Positions 45,410-54,105 of a stretch of DNA of 64,000 nucleotides are shown piece by piece. Origin of the DNA: Mycobacterium sp. JS623 (GTDB taxonomy: Bacteria > Actinomycetota > Actinomycetes > Mycobacteriales > Mycobacteriaceae); assembly GCF_000328565.1 (NCBI RefSeq), contig NC_019957.1, positions 248,001 to 312,000 on the forward strand, in the 5' to 3' direction. Both the position numbers and the translations under genes were made by a program. The first letter of the stretch is position 1. Each line of letters opens with the position of its first letter. The notes beneath the pieces are model-generated. The model had not been told where the DNA came from. It searched no databases and worked only from the letters and a program-made list of their open reading frames with translations.

Positions 45410-45925
45410 TCATTGCAGCGCGACTCCCATTTCGCGCAACTGCAGCCATAACGCCCGCAGGGCGTCGTGCAGCCTCGACTTCACCGTCCCTTCCGCAATG
45501 TTCAGGTCGGCCGCTATCTGGGCTGTTGTGCAGCCCTGGTAGCAGGCGCGGCGAACCACGGCGCGATGGTCAGCGGGCAACTGCGCCAACGCGTCGCCGA
45601 GCAGCAGCCGGTCCACGGCGGCGTTGACTTCCTCGGGCGCGGCGCGATCAGGCCACACCGAGTCGGGAGCGCCGATTTCGTTCGAGAAGCCCGCGCGGCG
45701 TTGATCGTCGAGGATCATGGTGCGGGCGACGGTGAAAAGCCACGCCCGTGCCGATGGCGCAGGGGAATCGGCGACTTCAGGGTCTCGCCTGGCGCGCAGC
45801 ACGGTTTCCTGCACGACGTTCGTCGCCCGGGCGCGGTCACCGGTGAGCAACAGGGCGTAACGGTACAGCGCGGCCGCATGCTCGTCGGGGATCCCCCGCA
45901 ATTCGCCGGAATCCGGACCGTTCAT
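45410..45925 (-). CDS. ECF sigma factor, SigL-like
   Basis: 171 aa. Region 2: IPDEHAAALYRYALLLTGDRARATNVVQETVLRARRDPEV; region 4: LPADHRAVVRRACYQGCTTAQIAADLNIAEGTVKSRLHDALRAL. Wording closely follows SigL as I remember it (DEHAA-LxRYAL, ARAWLFTVAR). It directs RNA polymerase to stress or envelope promoters. Its cognate RslA-like anti-sigma gene is 1 kb downstream and broken, so the factor may be constitutively active or itself decaying. Confidence 0.8.
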   Translation of the reverse strand: MNGPDSGELRGIPDEHAAALYRYALLLTGDRARATNVVQETVLRARRDPEVADSPAPSARAWLFTVARTMILDDQRRAGFSNEIGAPDSVWPDRAAPEEVNAAVDRLLLGDALAQLPADHRAVVRRACYQGCTTAQIAADLNIAEGTVKSRLHDALRALWLQLREMGVALQ

Positions 45926-45989
45926 CGCGCGCTCCTGCCGGAAACGCCCTACGTAGCTGGCATCGCCCCCGGACTCTCCTAATGTCACG

Positions 45990-46290
45990 AACTAGCACCG
46001 TGACCGGTTCACCAACTGCCGGACGACGCCGACCCTTCATTAGCCGTCGCGGTCGCGGTGGGGTTACCCAGTCGGGGCGACGTGGTGGCGGCACTGCCCG
46101 AGGCGGTCTAGTTGCGCGAGCGCCGAGGGGAGGGGGTGAGCCACGACGTGCCGGTGAGCATCATCGCCGCCGACCCAGCCGTCATGGATCGGGCGGCGGA
46201 CTGGGGCTGGCACGGTGCCGGGGGAGCAGAAAAAGGCGGACAGGGCAGCTGGCTACAGGTCTTACACTAATCAACAACACCTTCTATCCA
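45990..46290 (+). pseudogene. Coding relic upstream of the PE gene
   Basis: Plus-strand frame reads HQLPDDADPSLAVAVAVGLP, a little later GDVVAALPEAV, a TAG stop, then in the same frame HDVPVSIIAADPAVMDRAAD and WGWHGAGG before TAA at about 46269. The composition is clearly protein-like but interrupted by a stop and without a start. I do not recognise the family. It may be what is left of the gene that originally preceded PE. Confidence 0.35.
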
Positions 46291-46318
46291 GGCTCAACGT
46301 GTGTTGGGGAGGAATCAG

Positions 46319-46624
46319 ATGAGCAGTCCGTTGCTGATCAACGCGCCCGCGGTGGGCGTCGCGTCGGCGATCGAAAACGGCGGAACGGCCACGATGGCGG
46401 GCACCGGCGGGGGTGCGGCCGCCCCGGTCACGGCGATCCTGCCGCCCGGGGCCGAGGACGCCTCGGCCGCGGCGGCGGCGGCCTTCGGTGCGCGCGGCGC
46501 CGAGACGATGGCGATGCTGTCGCAGCTGGTGATGGTGCGCGGGCTGTTCGCCGAGACGGTGGGCACCAGTGCGGCGGCCTACGTGGCCACTGACGCCATC
46601 AACGAAGCCACGCTGTCGATCTGA
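46319..46624 (+). CDS. PE protein of the ESX-2-like locus
   Basis: 101 aa. Helical hairpin of a short PE protein: ILPPGAEDASAAAAAAFGARGAETMAMLSQLVMVRGLFAETV, with PPG near residue 43. The C-terminus has AAAYVATDAIN, matching the Y-x3-D/E export motif. RBS GGGAGGAA before ATG-46319. Pairs with the PPE gene 15 bp downstream, as PE36-PPE69 do in M. tuberculosis ESX-2. Secreted as a PE-PPE heterodimer with EspG as chaperone. Confidence 0.75.
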   Translation: MSSPLLINAPAVGVASAIENGGTATMAGTGGGAAAPVTAILPPGAEDASAAAAAAFGARGAETMAMLSQLVMVRGLFAETVGTSAAAYVATDAINEATLSI

Positions 46625-46639
46625 TCGGCTGAAGGCGGT

Positions 46640-47863
46640 ATGTCGGGATTCGGGGACGCGGCTGCGGTCGATCCCGCCACCAACCATGTGTTGATGCGCT
46701 CGGGGGACCTGGGCGCCAGCCTGCTGGATGCCGCCACGGGCCATGAGTCGATCGCCGACATGCTGCTGGCCGAGATGGCCGCGATGGGGATCAACGTCCA
46801 CTCGACGGCGTCGGTGTCCTGGCAGGGGCCCGGCGGGCAGATGATGACGATGAGCGCCGACGAATTCATCCTGTTGTGCGAGACCGCCTCGGCGTGGGCC
46901 CGGCTGTCGATGGTGCAGGCTTCCGAGGTGGCGATGGCGCACAGCAGCGCGCTGGAGTCGATGATCCCGGCCGAGGTGGTCGTGACCAACCGCACCACGC
47001 AGGCAACGCTGGTGGCCACCAACGCTTTTGGCATCCACACCGGTGAGATCGCCGCACTGGAGGCCGAATACCAGGAGTTCTGGATCCAGAACGCCACGGC
47101 GCGCACCGGCTACGGATCGGTGGTGTCGACGGCGCTGGCCGCGCTGGGCACCCCGGCGCCGTTCTCCCCGGACGCCGCCAACCCGGCCGGCCCGGCGATG
47201 GGGGTGGCGCAGGCCGCCGCAACCGACGGCACTCAGGGCGCGTTGCAGGCCAGCGCGAAGACGATGACGCAGGCCGGCGATGCAACGGTGCAGGGCGGGT
47301 CGGGTTCTGAGGGCATGATGTCGTCGATGGTCGGCCAGCTCGGCGGCGTGTTCGGCCAGGTCGGGTCCTCGTTCGGGCAGATCAGCCAGGTCAGCGGGCA
47401 GCTGCCGCAGATGCTGGGGCAGGCCCCGCAGCTGCTGTCGGGCATGCTGGGCCCGCTGACTCAATCGATGACCGGCGCCAACGGGGCGCAGGCCGCGGCG
47501 GCGCTGGCGCCCGAGGCCGCGGGAGCGATCGGGCCCGGGCTGGGCGGGGTCGGTGCGCTGGGTTCGTTGGGCGGCGGTGGCGGCGGCGCGCTGAGCAACG
47601 CTGCGCTGTCGAGCAGCTTCGTGCGTCCGGCGAGCAGCTTTTCTGCACCCACCTCCCCGACGTTGCCCGGCGGCTGGCAGGGTGGCGGCCCGGCAGCGGA
47701 GGCCGGGGCGGGCCGCCCGGCCGGACTGGGCGGCGGTGGGCTGTACGGGGCGCCGCCGGCGGCGTTGGGCCGCGACGGTGCCGACTCGCGCTCCGAGCAG
47801 CGTCCGGGGCGCACGATGCAGATCACTGGGCGTCCGAGCAGGGGGGAGCAGCAACGGATCTGA
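46640..47863 (+). CDS. PPE protein, PPE69-like
   Basis: 407 aa, close to PPE69 length. The N-terminal PPE domain (about 1-180) starts DPATNHVLMRSGDLGASLLD, has SWQGPGGQMM in the WxG-like turn and continues TNRTTQATLVATNAFGIHTGEIAALEAEYQEFW. It lacks a literal Pro-Pro-Glu at the start, as atypical ESX-2 PPEs do. The C-terminal part is Gly/Gln/Ala-rich (GQLGGVFGQVGSSFGQISQ). Export partner of the upstream PE; tip recognised by EspG. Confidence 0.8.
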   Translation: MSGFGDAAAVDPATNHVLMRSGDLGASLLDAATGHESIADMLLAEMAAMGINVHSTASVSWQGPGGQMMTMSADEFILLCETASAWARLSMVQASEVAMAHSSALESMIPAEVVVTNRTTQATLVATNAFGIHTGEIAALEAEYQEFWIQNATARTGYGSVVSTALAALGTPAPFSPDAANPAGPAMGVAQAAATDGTQGALQASAKTMTQAGDATVQGGSGSEGMMSSMVGQLGGVFGQVGSSFGQISQVSGQLPQMLGQAPQLLSGMLGPLTQSMTGANGAQAAAALAPEAAGAIGPGLGGVGALGSLGGGGGGALSNAALSSSFVRPASSFSAPTSPTLPGGWQGGGPAAEAGAGRPAGLGGGGLYGAPPAALGRDGADSRSEQRPGRTMQITGRPSRGEQQRI

Positions 47864-47947
47864 ATGAAAATTAGCGTCCGGAGCAGCCCCGCGGGGCTCT
47901 TAAACTGAAAACCAGCTGATACCAACCGATTTCGAGGGAGACACCAG

Positions 47948-48283
47948 ATGACGGAGCCCGGCGGCGGAACGATCAAGGTCAATGCCGCGAATGTTCACAA
48001 CCTCGCCAACACCATGGACGACATCTCGCAGCGCATGCAGGATGTCCTCAACCGCTACCAGCACGCCAACGAGGAATCGATCGCCAACCAGACGATGGGC
48101 GGCAACGCCGCGATGACCAGCGTGGCGACCGGTGCGGAGATCCACGACGCGCAGACCAAGATCCAGCATCGCTTCCAGCAGGTCAATGACACGCTGCGCC
48201 AGGCCGGTTCGCACACCACCAACACCGATCACGACAACTCCAGCCTGTACCAGCAGGTCGCCGGTGCCATCAAGTTCCAGTGA
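47948..48283 (+). CDS. esxD: EsxD-like WXG100-family protein
   Basis: 111 aa helical hairpin. IKVNAANVHNLANTMDDISQRMQDVL, a turn region (ANQTMGGNAAMTS, replacing a strict W-x-G) and ATGAEIHDAQTKIQHRFQQ parallel EsxD. RBS GAGGGAGACACC before the ATG. Followed 62 bp later by EsxC-like, its likely heterodimer partner. Small secreted substrate of the ESX machine. Confidence 0.8.
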   Translation: MTEPGGGTIKVNAANVHNLANTMDDISQRMQDVLNRYQHANEESIANQTMGGNAAMTSVATGAEIHDAQTKIQHRFQQVNDTLRQAGSHTTNTDHDNSSLYQQVAGAIKFQ

Positions 48284-48345
48284 ATCTGGACGTCACGAGC
48301 TTGCACTAGCCATTCAATCGAACTGAGAGACAAAGGATTTCACTG

Positions 48346-48648
48346 ATGGACAACGAAACGATCATCGCCAATCTGGCGGGCATGGCCGATCTGGCCTCCG
48401 GGCACCTGAGCTTCAGCCAGGAACTGGAATCGCTGGGGCAGGAAGCGATCAACGCCGTCAACGCCTCCCCGGAGTACTTCACCGGGCCCCAGGGCGCGCC
48501 GGCCTACCAGCAGGTGATGAGTCTGATCCACCAGGCCGTGCAGGACGGCCAGGAGGTCATCGCCCGCCACGGCAACGCCATCGACACCGCGGCAGGCAAC
48601 AGCCAGGCCACCGACGGCGCGATCGGCCAGTCCTTCACGTCGATCTGA
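48346..48648 (+). CDS. esxC: EsxC-like WXG100-family protein
   Basis: 100 aa. Helix, turn with EYFTGPQGAPAYQQ (F-T-G in place of W-x-G, as in EsxC where F-A-G occurs), helix, and the tail GNSQATDGAIGQSFTSI. Second member of the Esx pair; ATG after GACAAAGG. A strong hairpin follows the gene, which may stop or trim the mRNA so that the Esx pair is made in excess over the machine genes. Confidence 0.8.
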   Translation: MDNETIIANLAGMADLASGHLSFSQELESLGQEAINAVNASPEYFTGPQGAPAYQQVMSLIHQAVQDGQEVIARHGNAIDTAAGNSQATDGAIGQSFTSI

Positions 48649-48675
48649 GAAGTCGGCAACGTTAGCGTCAACCGT

Positions 48676-48712
48676 GCAAGAGGGGGCCTGACTTCGGCAG
48701 GGCCCCTCTTGC
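48676..48712 (+). terminator. Strong intercistronic hairpin between esxC and espG
   Basis: GCAAGAGGGGGCCTG pairs with CAGGGCCCCTCTTGC (14 of 15 pairs) across a 7-nt loop; no T-tract follows. It lies 28 bp after the esxC stop and 35 bp before espG. Could be a partial terminator or an RNA-stability element. Confidence 0.65.
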
Positions 48713-48746
48713 GCGTGTGTTGAGTGAAAGGCTTTGGGAGGCAACG

Positions 48747-49604
48747 GTGTTGCAGACATCGGTCGAGGGCATCTGGGTGCTGCAGGCGCTGGTGGGCGTG
48801 GAGTCGATGCCAGTGGCGTTGCAGCTCAAGCCGTTCATCCCCTCGGCGCACGGTGATCTGATCGTGGAGACCACCGCCGGGCGTCAACCGATCGCACGTA
48901 CCGCGCAGTACCAGAGCCTGGTCGAGGCCGGGGTGATCGACGATCGCGGTGCGGTCGACCCGATCGTGGCCGACTGGATGACCGTGTTGGGCCGGCCCGA
49001 GCGGGAGGTGGTGCTGCGGATCCGCCGCCCCGATGCGCCCGCCACCGAAACCGCCGGGCCGACGGTGGCCGAACGGGTGATGGTGATCTGCCGGCACCGC
49101 AGGTTCCTGGCGATGGCGGCCCGGAACGGCGCCGACATGGTCATCGGCGGTGTCGGTGAGGCCGAGGAGGCCGATAAACAGATCGCGCACATGTGCCGGA
49201 TGTTGTTGCCCGCCTTCGGCGAACACCCGCCCGCGGACATCGATGGCTTCAATTTGCCCAAGGACCTGCTGACCTCGGCGGTGGACGCCGCGGGCGGCAA
49301 GGGGCCCGAGGCGATGGCCGCAGCGCTGCGTTCGCTGGGGCTGGGCCCGTGGGAGGTGGAGGTGCTGCAGGCGGGCAGCGGACTGGACACCTCGGCGATG
49401 GCGGTGGTGATCGTCATCGACCACGTGCCCGAAGCGCGCCCGCATCCGCGGGTGCTGACCGTCGCCGACACCGAGTACGGCCGGATCAGCCTGTCCACGA
49501 CGACGGCGGCCGACGGCAGGGAGTGGATGGCCGTCTTTCCCGCCACGCCAACCAGCCTGCGTGACGACCTGGCCGACCTGCTGGCCGTACCGCAGCTGAC
49601 ATGA
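48747..49604 (+). CDS. espG2: EspG, PE-PPE chaperone
   Basis: 285 aa. EspG features: beta-rich N-terminal half (GIWVLQALVGVESMPVALQLKPF), ADWMTVLGRPEREVVLRIRRP, VMVICRHRRFLAMAARNGADMVI, and a C-terminal MAVFPATPTSLRDDLADLL. GTG-48747 chosen for the GGGAGG five bases upstream; a GTG at 48717 is in frame. Cytosolic chaperone that binds the PPE tip and hands the pair to EccC. Confidence 0.85.
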   Translation: MLQTSVEGIWVLQALVGVESMPVALQLKPFIPSAHGDLIVETTAGRQPIARTAQYQSLVEAGVIDDRGAVDPIVADWMTVLGRPEREVVLRIRRPDAPATETAGPTVAERVMVICRHRRFLAMAARNGADMVIGGVGEAEEADKQIAHMCRMLLPAFGEHPPADIDGFNLPKDLLTSAVDAAGGKGPEAMAAALRSLGLGPWEVEVLQAGSGLDTSAMAVVIVIDHVPEARPHPRVLTVADTEYGRISLSTTTAADGREWMAVFPATPTSLRDDLADLLAVPQLT

Positions 49605-49647
49605 GCACTGGGTCAGTGGCGGGCGGACCGTCGGTAGGGGTGGCGCG

Positions 49648-51165
49648 GTGGCGCTGAATTTGACGTCGCGCCTGCAGGTCACGGCGCACTACTTCTGGAA
49701 CCGGCGCAACGCTGCGGCGTTGAGCCATCACGGCGTTCGGCTGGACTACGACCCCGAGCAGCGGCGTATCGCCGCGCTGATCCTGGGCTTCGTGCTGACC
49801 CTGGTGGCGATCGCGCTGGCGGCGCTGATGGCCTATATCAAACCGGCCGGCCAGGTCGGCACGTCGGCGGTCCTGGCCGACCGCGACACCGGCGCCATCT
49901 ATGTGCTCGTCGACGGCCGGCTGCACCCCGCGCTGAACCTGACCAGTGCGCGGCTGATCTCGGGGCAGAACGCCAACCCGACATTCGTCAAGGCCGCCGA
50001 GCTCGACAAATACCCCAAGGCGCCGTGGGTCGGAATCGTCGGTGCCCCAACGCAAATGCCGATCCGCACCGCGCTGCAGTCTCAGTGGGCGGTGTGCGAC
50101 ACCACGCCCAGCGCGACGGCGACCGCGTCGGCCGGGCGCGCCCCGGTGGTGACCGCTATCGCCGGGCCGCTGACACTGGGCACGCGGTCGGCGCCGCTGC
50201 AGATGCCCAACGCGATCCTGGCGCGCAACAACGACAAAACGTTCGTGGTGTGGGACGGGCACCGCTCCGACATCGACCTGTCCAACAAGTCGGTGGCCCT
50301 GGCGCTGGGCGTGGATTCGGCTGCGCCACAACCGGTCACGATGTCCAACGCGCTCTATGACGCCATCCCGGCGACCGATCCGCTGGTCGTGCCGGCCATC
50401 GCCGACGCCGGTGCGCCCTCGCCCTACAACCTCGGGCCCGGCGCGGTCGTCGGGTCGGTGCTGAGCGTGCGCGACGTCGCCCAAGGGGGCGGCGAATCGC
50501 TGTATGTGCTGTTAGCCAATGGGGTGCAACGCATTTCGCCGTTCGTGGCGTCGCTGCTGCGGGCGGCCAACTCCTTTGGCGACGTCGCACCGGTCGCGGT
50601 GTCCCCCGACCGGCTGGCCCCGGTCCCGGTGGTCGACACGCTGCCGGTGTCCTACTACCCGGCCACCCGGCTGCACCTGGTCGACACCTCGGTGGCCGTC
50701 ACCACGTGCATGGCGTGGTCGAAGGGCTCCACCGACAAAGCCGCGGTGGTGGCGGTGCTCTCAGGCCAGGGGCTGCCGATCCCGGCCGAGTCCGACAACC
50801 GGCTGATCCATCTGGTCAAGGACGGCCGCAACGACCCCGATTCCGATGAGGCCGATCAGGTCTATATCGCGCCGGGGTCGACGAACCTGGTGATGACGAC
50901 CAACGCCGATCCGTCGTCGGTCAGCCGGGATTCGCTGTGGTGGATCTCCGATGAGGGGGTGCGCTACGGCATCGCGCTCGAGGACGCGACGCTGCGGCCA
51001 CTGGGCATCGCGACCGCTTCGGCGCGGCAGGCACCGTGGGCGATGATCCGCACGTTCGCCCCCGGTGCGGCGTTGTCGAAAGCCGATGCGCTGACCCAGC
51101 ACGACTCGCTGACCCCGGTGGGTGGGGCCGAGGCATTACCCACGAAAACGCAGGCGCCGCAATGA
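49648..51165 (+). CDS. eccB2: EccB, ESX membrane component
   Basis: 505 aa. Cytosolic N-terminus LTSRLQVTAHYFWNRRNAAALSHHGV is the EccB signature; one membrane helix (IAALILGFVLTLVAIALAALMAYI) near 50-72; the periplasmic domain has repeated units and a disulfide candidate (WAVCD...TTCMAW). The family is an actin-like/phage-lysin-type repeat protein of the ESX core. In M. tuberculosis ESX-2, eccB2 is beside eccC2; here it is 16 kb away between espG and the MinD-like gene. Confidence 0.92.
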   Translation: MALNLTSRLQVTAHYFWNRRNAAALSHHGVRLDYDPEQRRIAALILGFVLTLVAIALAALMAYIKPAGQVGTSAVLADRDTGAIYVLVDGRLHPALNLTSARLISGQNANPTFVKAAELDKYPKAPWVGIVGAPTQMPIRTALQSQWAVCDTTPSATATASAGRAPVVTAIAGPLTLGTRSAPLQMPNAILARNNDKTFVVWDGHRSDIDLSNKSVALALGVDSAAPQPVTMSNALYDAIPATDPLVVPAIADAGAPSPYNLGPGAVVGSVLSVRDVAQGGGESLYVLLANGVQRISPFVASLLRAANSFGDVAPVAVSPDRLAPVPVVDTLPVSYYPATRLHLVDTSVAVTTCMAWSKGSTDKAAVVAVLSGQGLPIPAESDNRLIHLVKDGRNDPDSDEADQVYIAPGSTNLVMTTNADPSSVSRDSLWWISDEGVRYGIALEDATLRPLGIATASARQAPWAMIRTFAPGAALSKADALTQHDSLTPVGGAEALPTKTQAPQ

Positions 51166-51232
51166 GAATGACGTGATCGGTGCCGCCGCGACTGGCGCAC
51201 ATGCTGTGCATGTGCGCCGTTAGGATGACGAG

Positions 51233-52597
51233 ATGAGTAACCCGCAACGGGACGACTCCGACGAGTACGCGACCGGCCCAACAGCACAGCCGGGCGGCGC
51301 CGAGAGCGTCGAACGACCCGCGCCCGCGCAGTCGCCTGAGGCGCCCCGCCACCTGGCGGGCGCACCGGACCCGGGGGTGACTCGCCCGGTGCCCCCTGCG
51401 CCGTGGCCGGATGCGCCGGCGCCGTTCCGTCCGGATCCGGCGGCCCCGCCGCCGAGCACCGGCGCGCGTCACCTCGAGCAGCCCGCGCGCCATGCCCCCG
51501 AGGGCCTGTCGGAAACGACGTCGCTGATCAACCGCGATGAGCTGCTGGCGGGTCCACGCGCTCCGCAGGGTCCTGCGCCGCGTGGACCTGCCGGCGACTG
51601 GGGCAGCGCGCCACCTGGCTGGGGTCCGACGCCCGGCGCCGCGGGCAGCTTCAACTTCGTCGACGACATCCGCAGCAGCGAACTGGTGCCCACCCGCAAG
51701 ATCCCGCCGCAGCGGGGATGGCGAAAAGCCTTGTACGCGGCGACGTTTCATCTGATCAACCCCGGGCAGTCACCCGACGAGCGCTACCAGGCCGAGCTGG
51801 AGGCCAAGGTCCGCTCGCTGCTGCGGGGCCGCTACAAGATCGGCGTCCTGGGCAAGGGCGGTGTGGGCAAGACCACCATTTCGGCCTGTGTGGGATCGCT
51901 GCTGGCGCAGATGCGCCCCGATGACCGGGTGGTGGCCATCGACGCCGACACCGCGTTCGGCAAGCTCGCCAGCCGCATCGACCCCAAAACGTCGGGGTCG
52001 TACTGGGAGCTGGCCGGTGACCGCAACCTGCACACCTTCGCCGATGTGCGCAGCCGCGTCGGCAGCAACGCATCGGGGCTGTTCGTGCTGGCCGGGGAGA
52101 TGTCCACCGCGCGCCGGCGGGTGCTCGACCCGGTGGTGTACGCGGCTGCCGTGGCCCAACTGGACCGCCACTTCACGGTGTCGATCGTGGACTGCGGTTC
52201 GACGATGGACGCACCGGTGACCCGCGCCGCGGTCGCCGACCTGGATGCGCTGATCGTGGTGTCCTCGTGCTGGTATGACGGGGCGTCGGCGGCGGGTCAG
52301 ACCCTGGAGTGGCTGGCCAACAACGGCTACACCGGCCTGCTGCACCGCACCGTGGTCGTCGTCAACAACTCCGATAACCAGGCCAGTAAGCGGGATGTGA
52401 AGCTGCTGATCGAACGGTTCGGCAGCCGCGGTCAGAAGGTCATCGAGATGCCCTATGACCGGCATTTGCGCCCGGCCGGGGTGATCGACATCGACAACGA
52501 GCTCAGCAAGCACACCCGCCGCCGGGTGCTCGAGATCGCCGCGGCGTTGGCCGAGCACTTCACCGCGACCACCGAGCGGCCCCGGGAGCGCCGATGA
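51233..52597 (+). CDS. EspI/Rv3888c-like MinD-type ATPase
   Basis: 454 aa. The first 130 residues are a Pro/Ala-rich disordered region, then a ParA/MinD ATPase with deviant Walker A GVLGKGGVGKTTISA near 205, AIDADTAFGKLA and SIVDCGSTMDAPV. Similar to EspI of ESX-1 and Rv3888c of ESX-2, the latter without the long N-terminus. Role in ESX systems is regulatory (ATP-dependent control of secretion) by analogy. Stop overlaps the eccD ATG. Confidence 0.85.
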   Translation: MSNPQRDDSDEYATGPTAQPGGAESVERPAPAQSPEAPRHLAGAPDPGVTRPVPPAPWPDAPAPFRPDPAAPPPSTGARHLEQPARHAPEGLSETTSLINRDELLAGPRAPQGPAPRGPAGDWGSAPPGWGPTPGAAGSFNFVDDIRSSELVPTRKIPPQRGWRKALYAATFHLINPGQSPDERYQAELEAKVRSLLRGRYKIGVLGKGGVGKTTISACVGSLLAQMRPDDRVVAIDADTAFGKLASRIDPKTSGSYWELAGDRNLHTFADVRSRVGSNASGLFVLAGEMSTARRRVLDPVVYAAAVAQLDRHFTVSIVDCGSTMDAPVTRAAVADLDALIVVSSCWYDGASAAGQTLEWLANNGYTGLLHRTVVVVNNSDNQASKRDVKLLIERFGSRGQKVIEMPYDRHLRPAGVIDIDNELSKHTRRRVLEIAAALAEHFTATTERPRERR

Positions 52598-54105
52598 CCG
52601 CCACCGCCGATCGCGGGGTGGCCGGGCGCGACGTGCGGGCCGACACCGGTGTGCCCGCCTCGAGCCGGGTGTCGCTGCTGGTGGGGGAGAGCCATCAGAT
52701 CGACCTGTTGTTGCCCGCGGCCGTGCCGCTGGCCAAGCTGGCCGACCCGACCCGCGACGCGATCAACCGGCAGCTGCGCGCGATTGGCGCCGAGGAGCTG
52801 CCGCGGGGCAACTTCGTGTTCGCCCGCGCCGCGGGCATGACCATGCTGGCGGGCAATCTGTCGCTTTCGGCGCAGGGCGTCAGCGACGCGGAGCTGCTCG
52901 CGTTCGTGCCCGCGGCTTCGGCGCAACGCTACGAACCCAACATCGAAAACGTGTCGGCGGCGATCGCCAGGTGGGCCAGGAGCCATTTCCCGGCCGTGTC
53001 GGCCGGCGACGCCGCGGCGGTGGCGGTGGCGCTGACGACTGTGGCGCTGATGGTGTCCGGTGCGCTGGTGTGGCGGCAGCGCTGGGCCACGGCGGGGGGA
53101 TGGCTGACACCGGTGATCTTCGGCGCGGCGGGCCTGGTGCTGATCGCGGTGACGGTGGTGACGGTGCGGATGTCGGCGCCGCTGCCGGCCAGGACGGCGG
53201 CGTGCTGGAGTGCGGTGGCGGCGCTGGTGGCGGCGGGGGCCTGCGCACCGCCCGGGCCGCATCCTGGTGCGCCGCATGCGTTTCTGGCGGCGGGGGTGGC
53301 GTTGGTGGCCACCGCGCTGGTGGCGCGTTTCACCAGTCGCTACTGGGTGGCCGCGGCGGCGGTGATCACCGTGTCGGTGTCGGTGCTGGCGGCCTCGGCG
53401 GCCCGGATGTTCTTCACCGTGCCCGGCCAGCGCATCGCGACGGTGATGCTGATCGCGGTGCTGACGGTGTCGCTGGCCGCGCCGGCGATCGGCAGGCAGC
53501 TGGCCAAGGTGCCGCGCCAGAGCTTCGATTCGATCACCGGCAAGGACATGTACACCCGGGCGCCGGGTGAGCCGGAGGACACCATCACCCCGGTCGCCGA
53601 CGCTCCGCATGACATCACGCTGCGCGGTGAGGAGCTCGCCGAGGTGGCCCGCCGCTCTAACCGGGTGCTGACCGGGCTGCTGCTCGGCAATGCGCTGGTG
53701 CAGGTGGTGTCGTCGTGGTGTGCCATTCATCCCGGCGTGGGTGCGCAGTGGCCGTTCGTGGTGGTGGTGGCGACCGTCGCGGTGATCCTGGTGTTGCGGG
53801 CGCGCGCGTTTCGCGACCGCCGCCATGCGATCACGGTGGTGACGGGTGGGGCGGTGTCGTTGTTCGCGATCCCGGTCCACTACGGCATCGCCGCCGACGC
53901 GGCGTCGGTGACCGGGCTGTGGGCCGGGGCGGTCGTGCTCGGCATCGCGGTGTGCGCGCTGCTCGGCGGGACGGTGATCCCGAACCGGAACTTCTCCGAA
54001 CCGGTGCGCGAGCTCGTCGAATATGTCGAGTACGTGGCGACCACCGCGGTGATCGTGTTCGCGGCGTGGGCGATCGATCTGCTGCATTTCGTCAGGTACC
54101 ACTGA
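52594..54105 (+). CDS. eccD2: EccD, ESX membrane pore component
   Basis: 503 aa. Ubiquitin-like N-terminal domain (RVSLLVGESHQIDLLLPAAVPLAKL, about 20-105) followed by about eleven membrane helices from residue ~145 (AVAVALTTVALMVSGALVW to TTAVIVFAAWAIDLLHF). EccD forms the transmembrane cavity of the ESX complex. 4-bp overlap with the upstream gene, 1-bp with mycP: a single operon. Confidence 0.92.
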   Translation: MTATADRGVAGRDVRADTGVPASSRVSLLVGESHQIDLLLPAAVPLAKLADPTRDAINRQLRAIGAEELPRGNFVFARAAGMTMLAGNLSLSAQGVSDAELLAFVPAASAQRYEPNIENVSAAIARWARSHFPAVSAGDAAAVAVALTTVALMVSGALVWRQRWATAGGWLTPVIFGAAGLVLIAVTVVTVRMSAPLPARTAACWSAVAALVAAGACAPPGPHPGAPHAFLAAGVALVATALVARFTSRYWVAAAAVITVSVSVLAASAARMFFTVPGQRIATVMLIAVLTVSLAAPAIGRQLAKVPRQSFDSITGKDMYTRAPGEPEDTITPVADAPHDITLRGEELAEVARRSNRVLTGLLLGNALVQVVSSWCAIHPGVGAQWPFVVVVATVAVILVLRARAFRDRRHAITVVTGGAVSLFAIPVHYGIAADAASVTGLWAGAVVLGIAVCALLGGTVIPNRNFSEPVRELVEYVEYVATTAVIVFAAWAIDLLHFVRYH

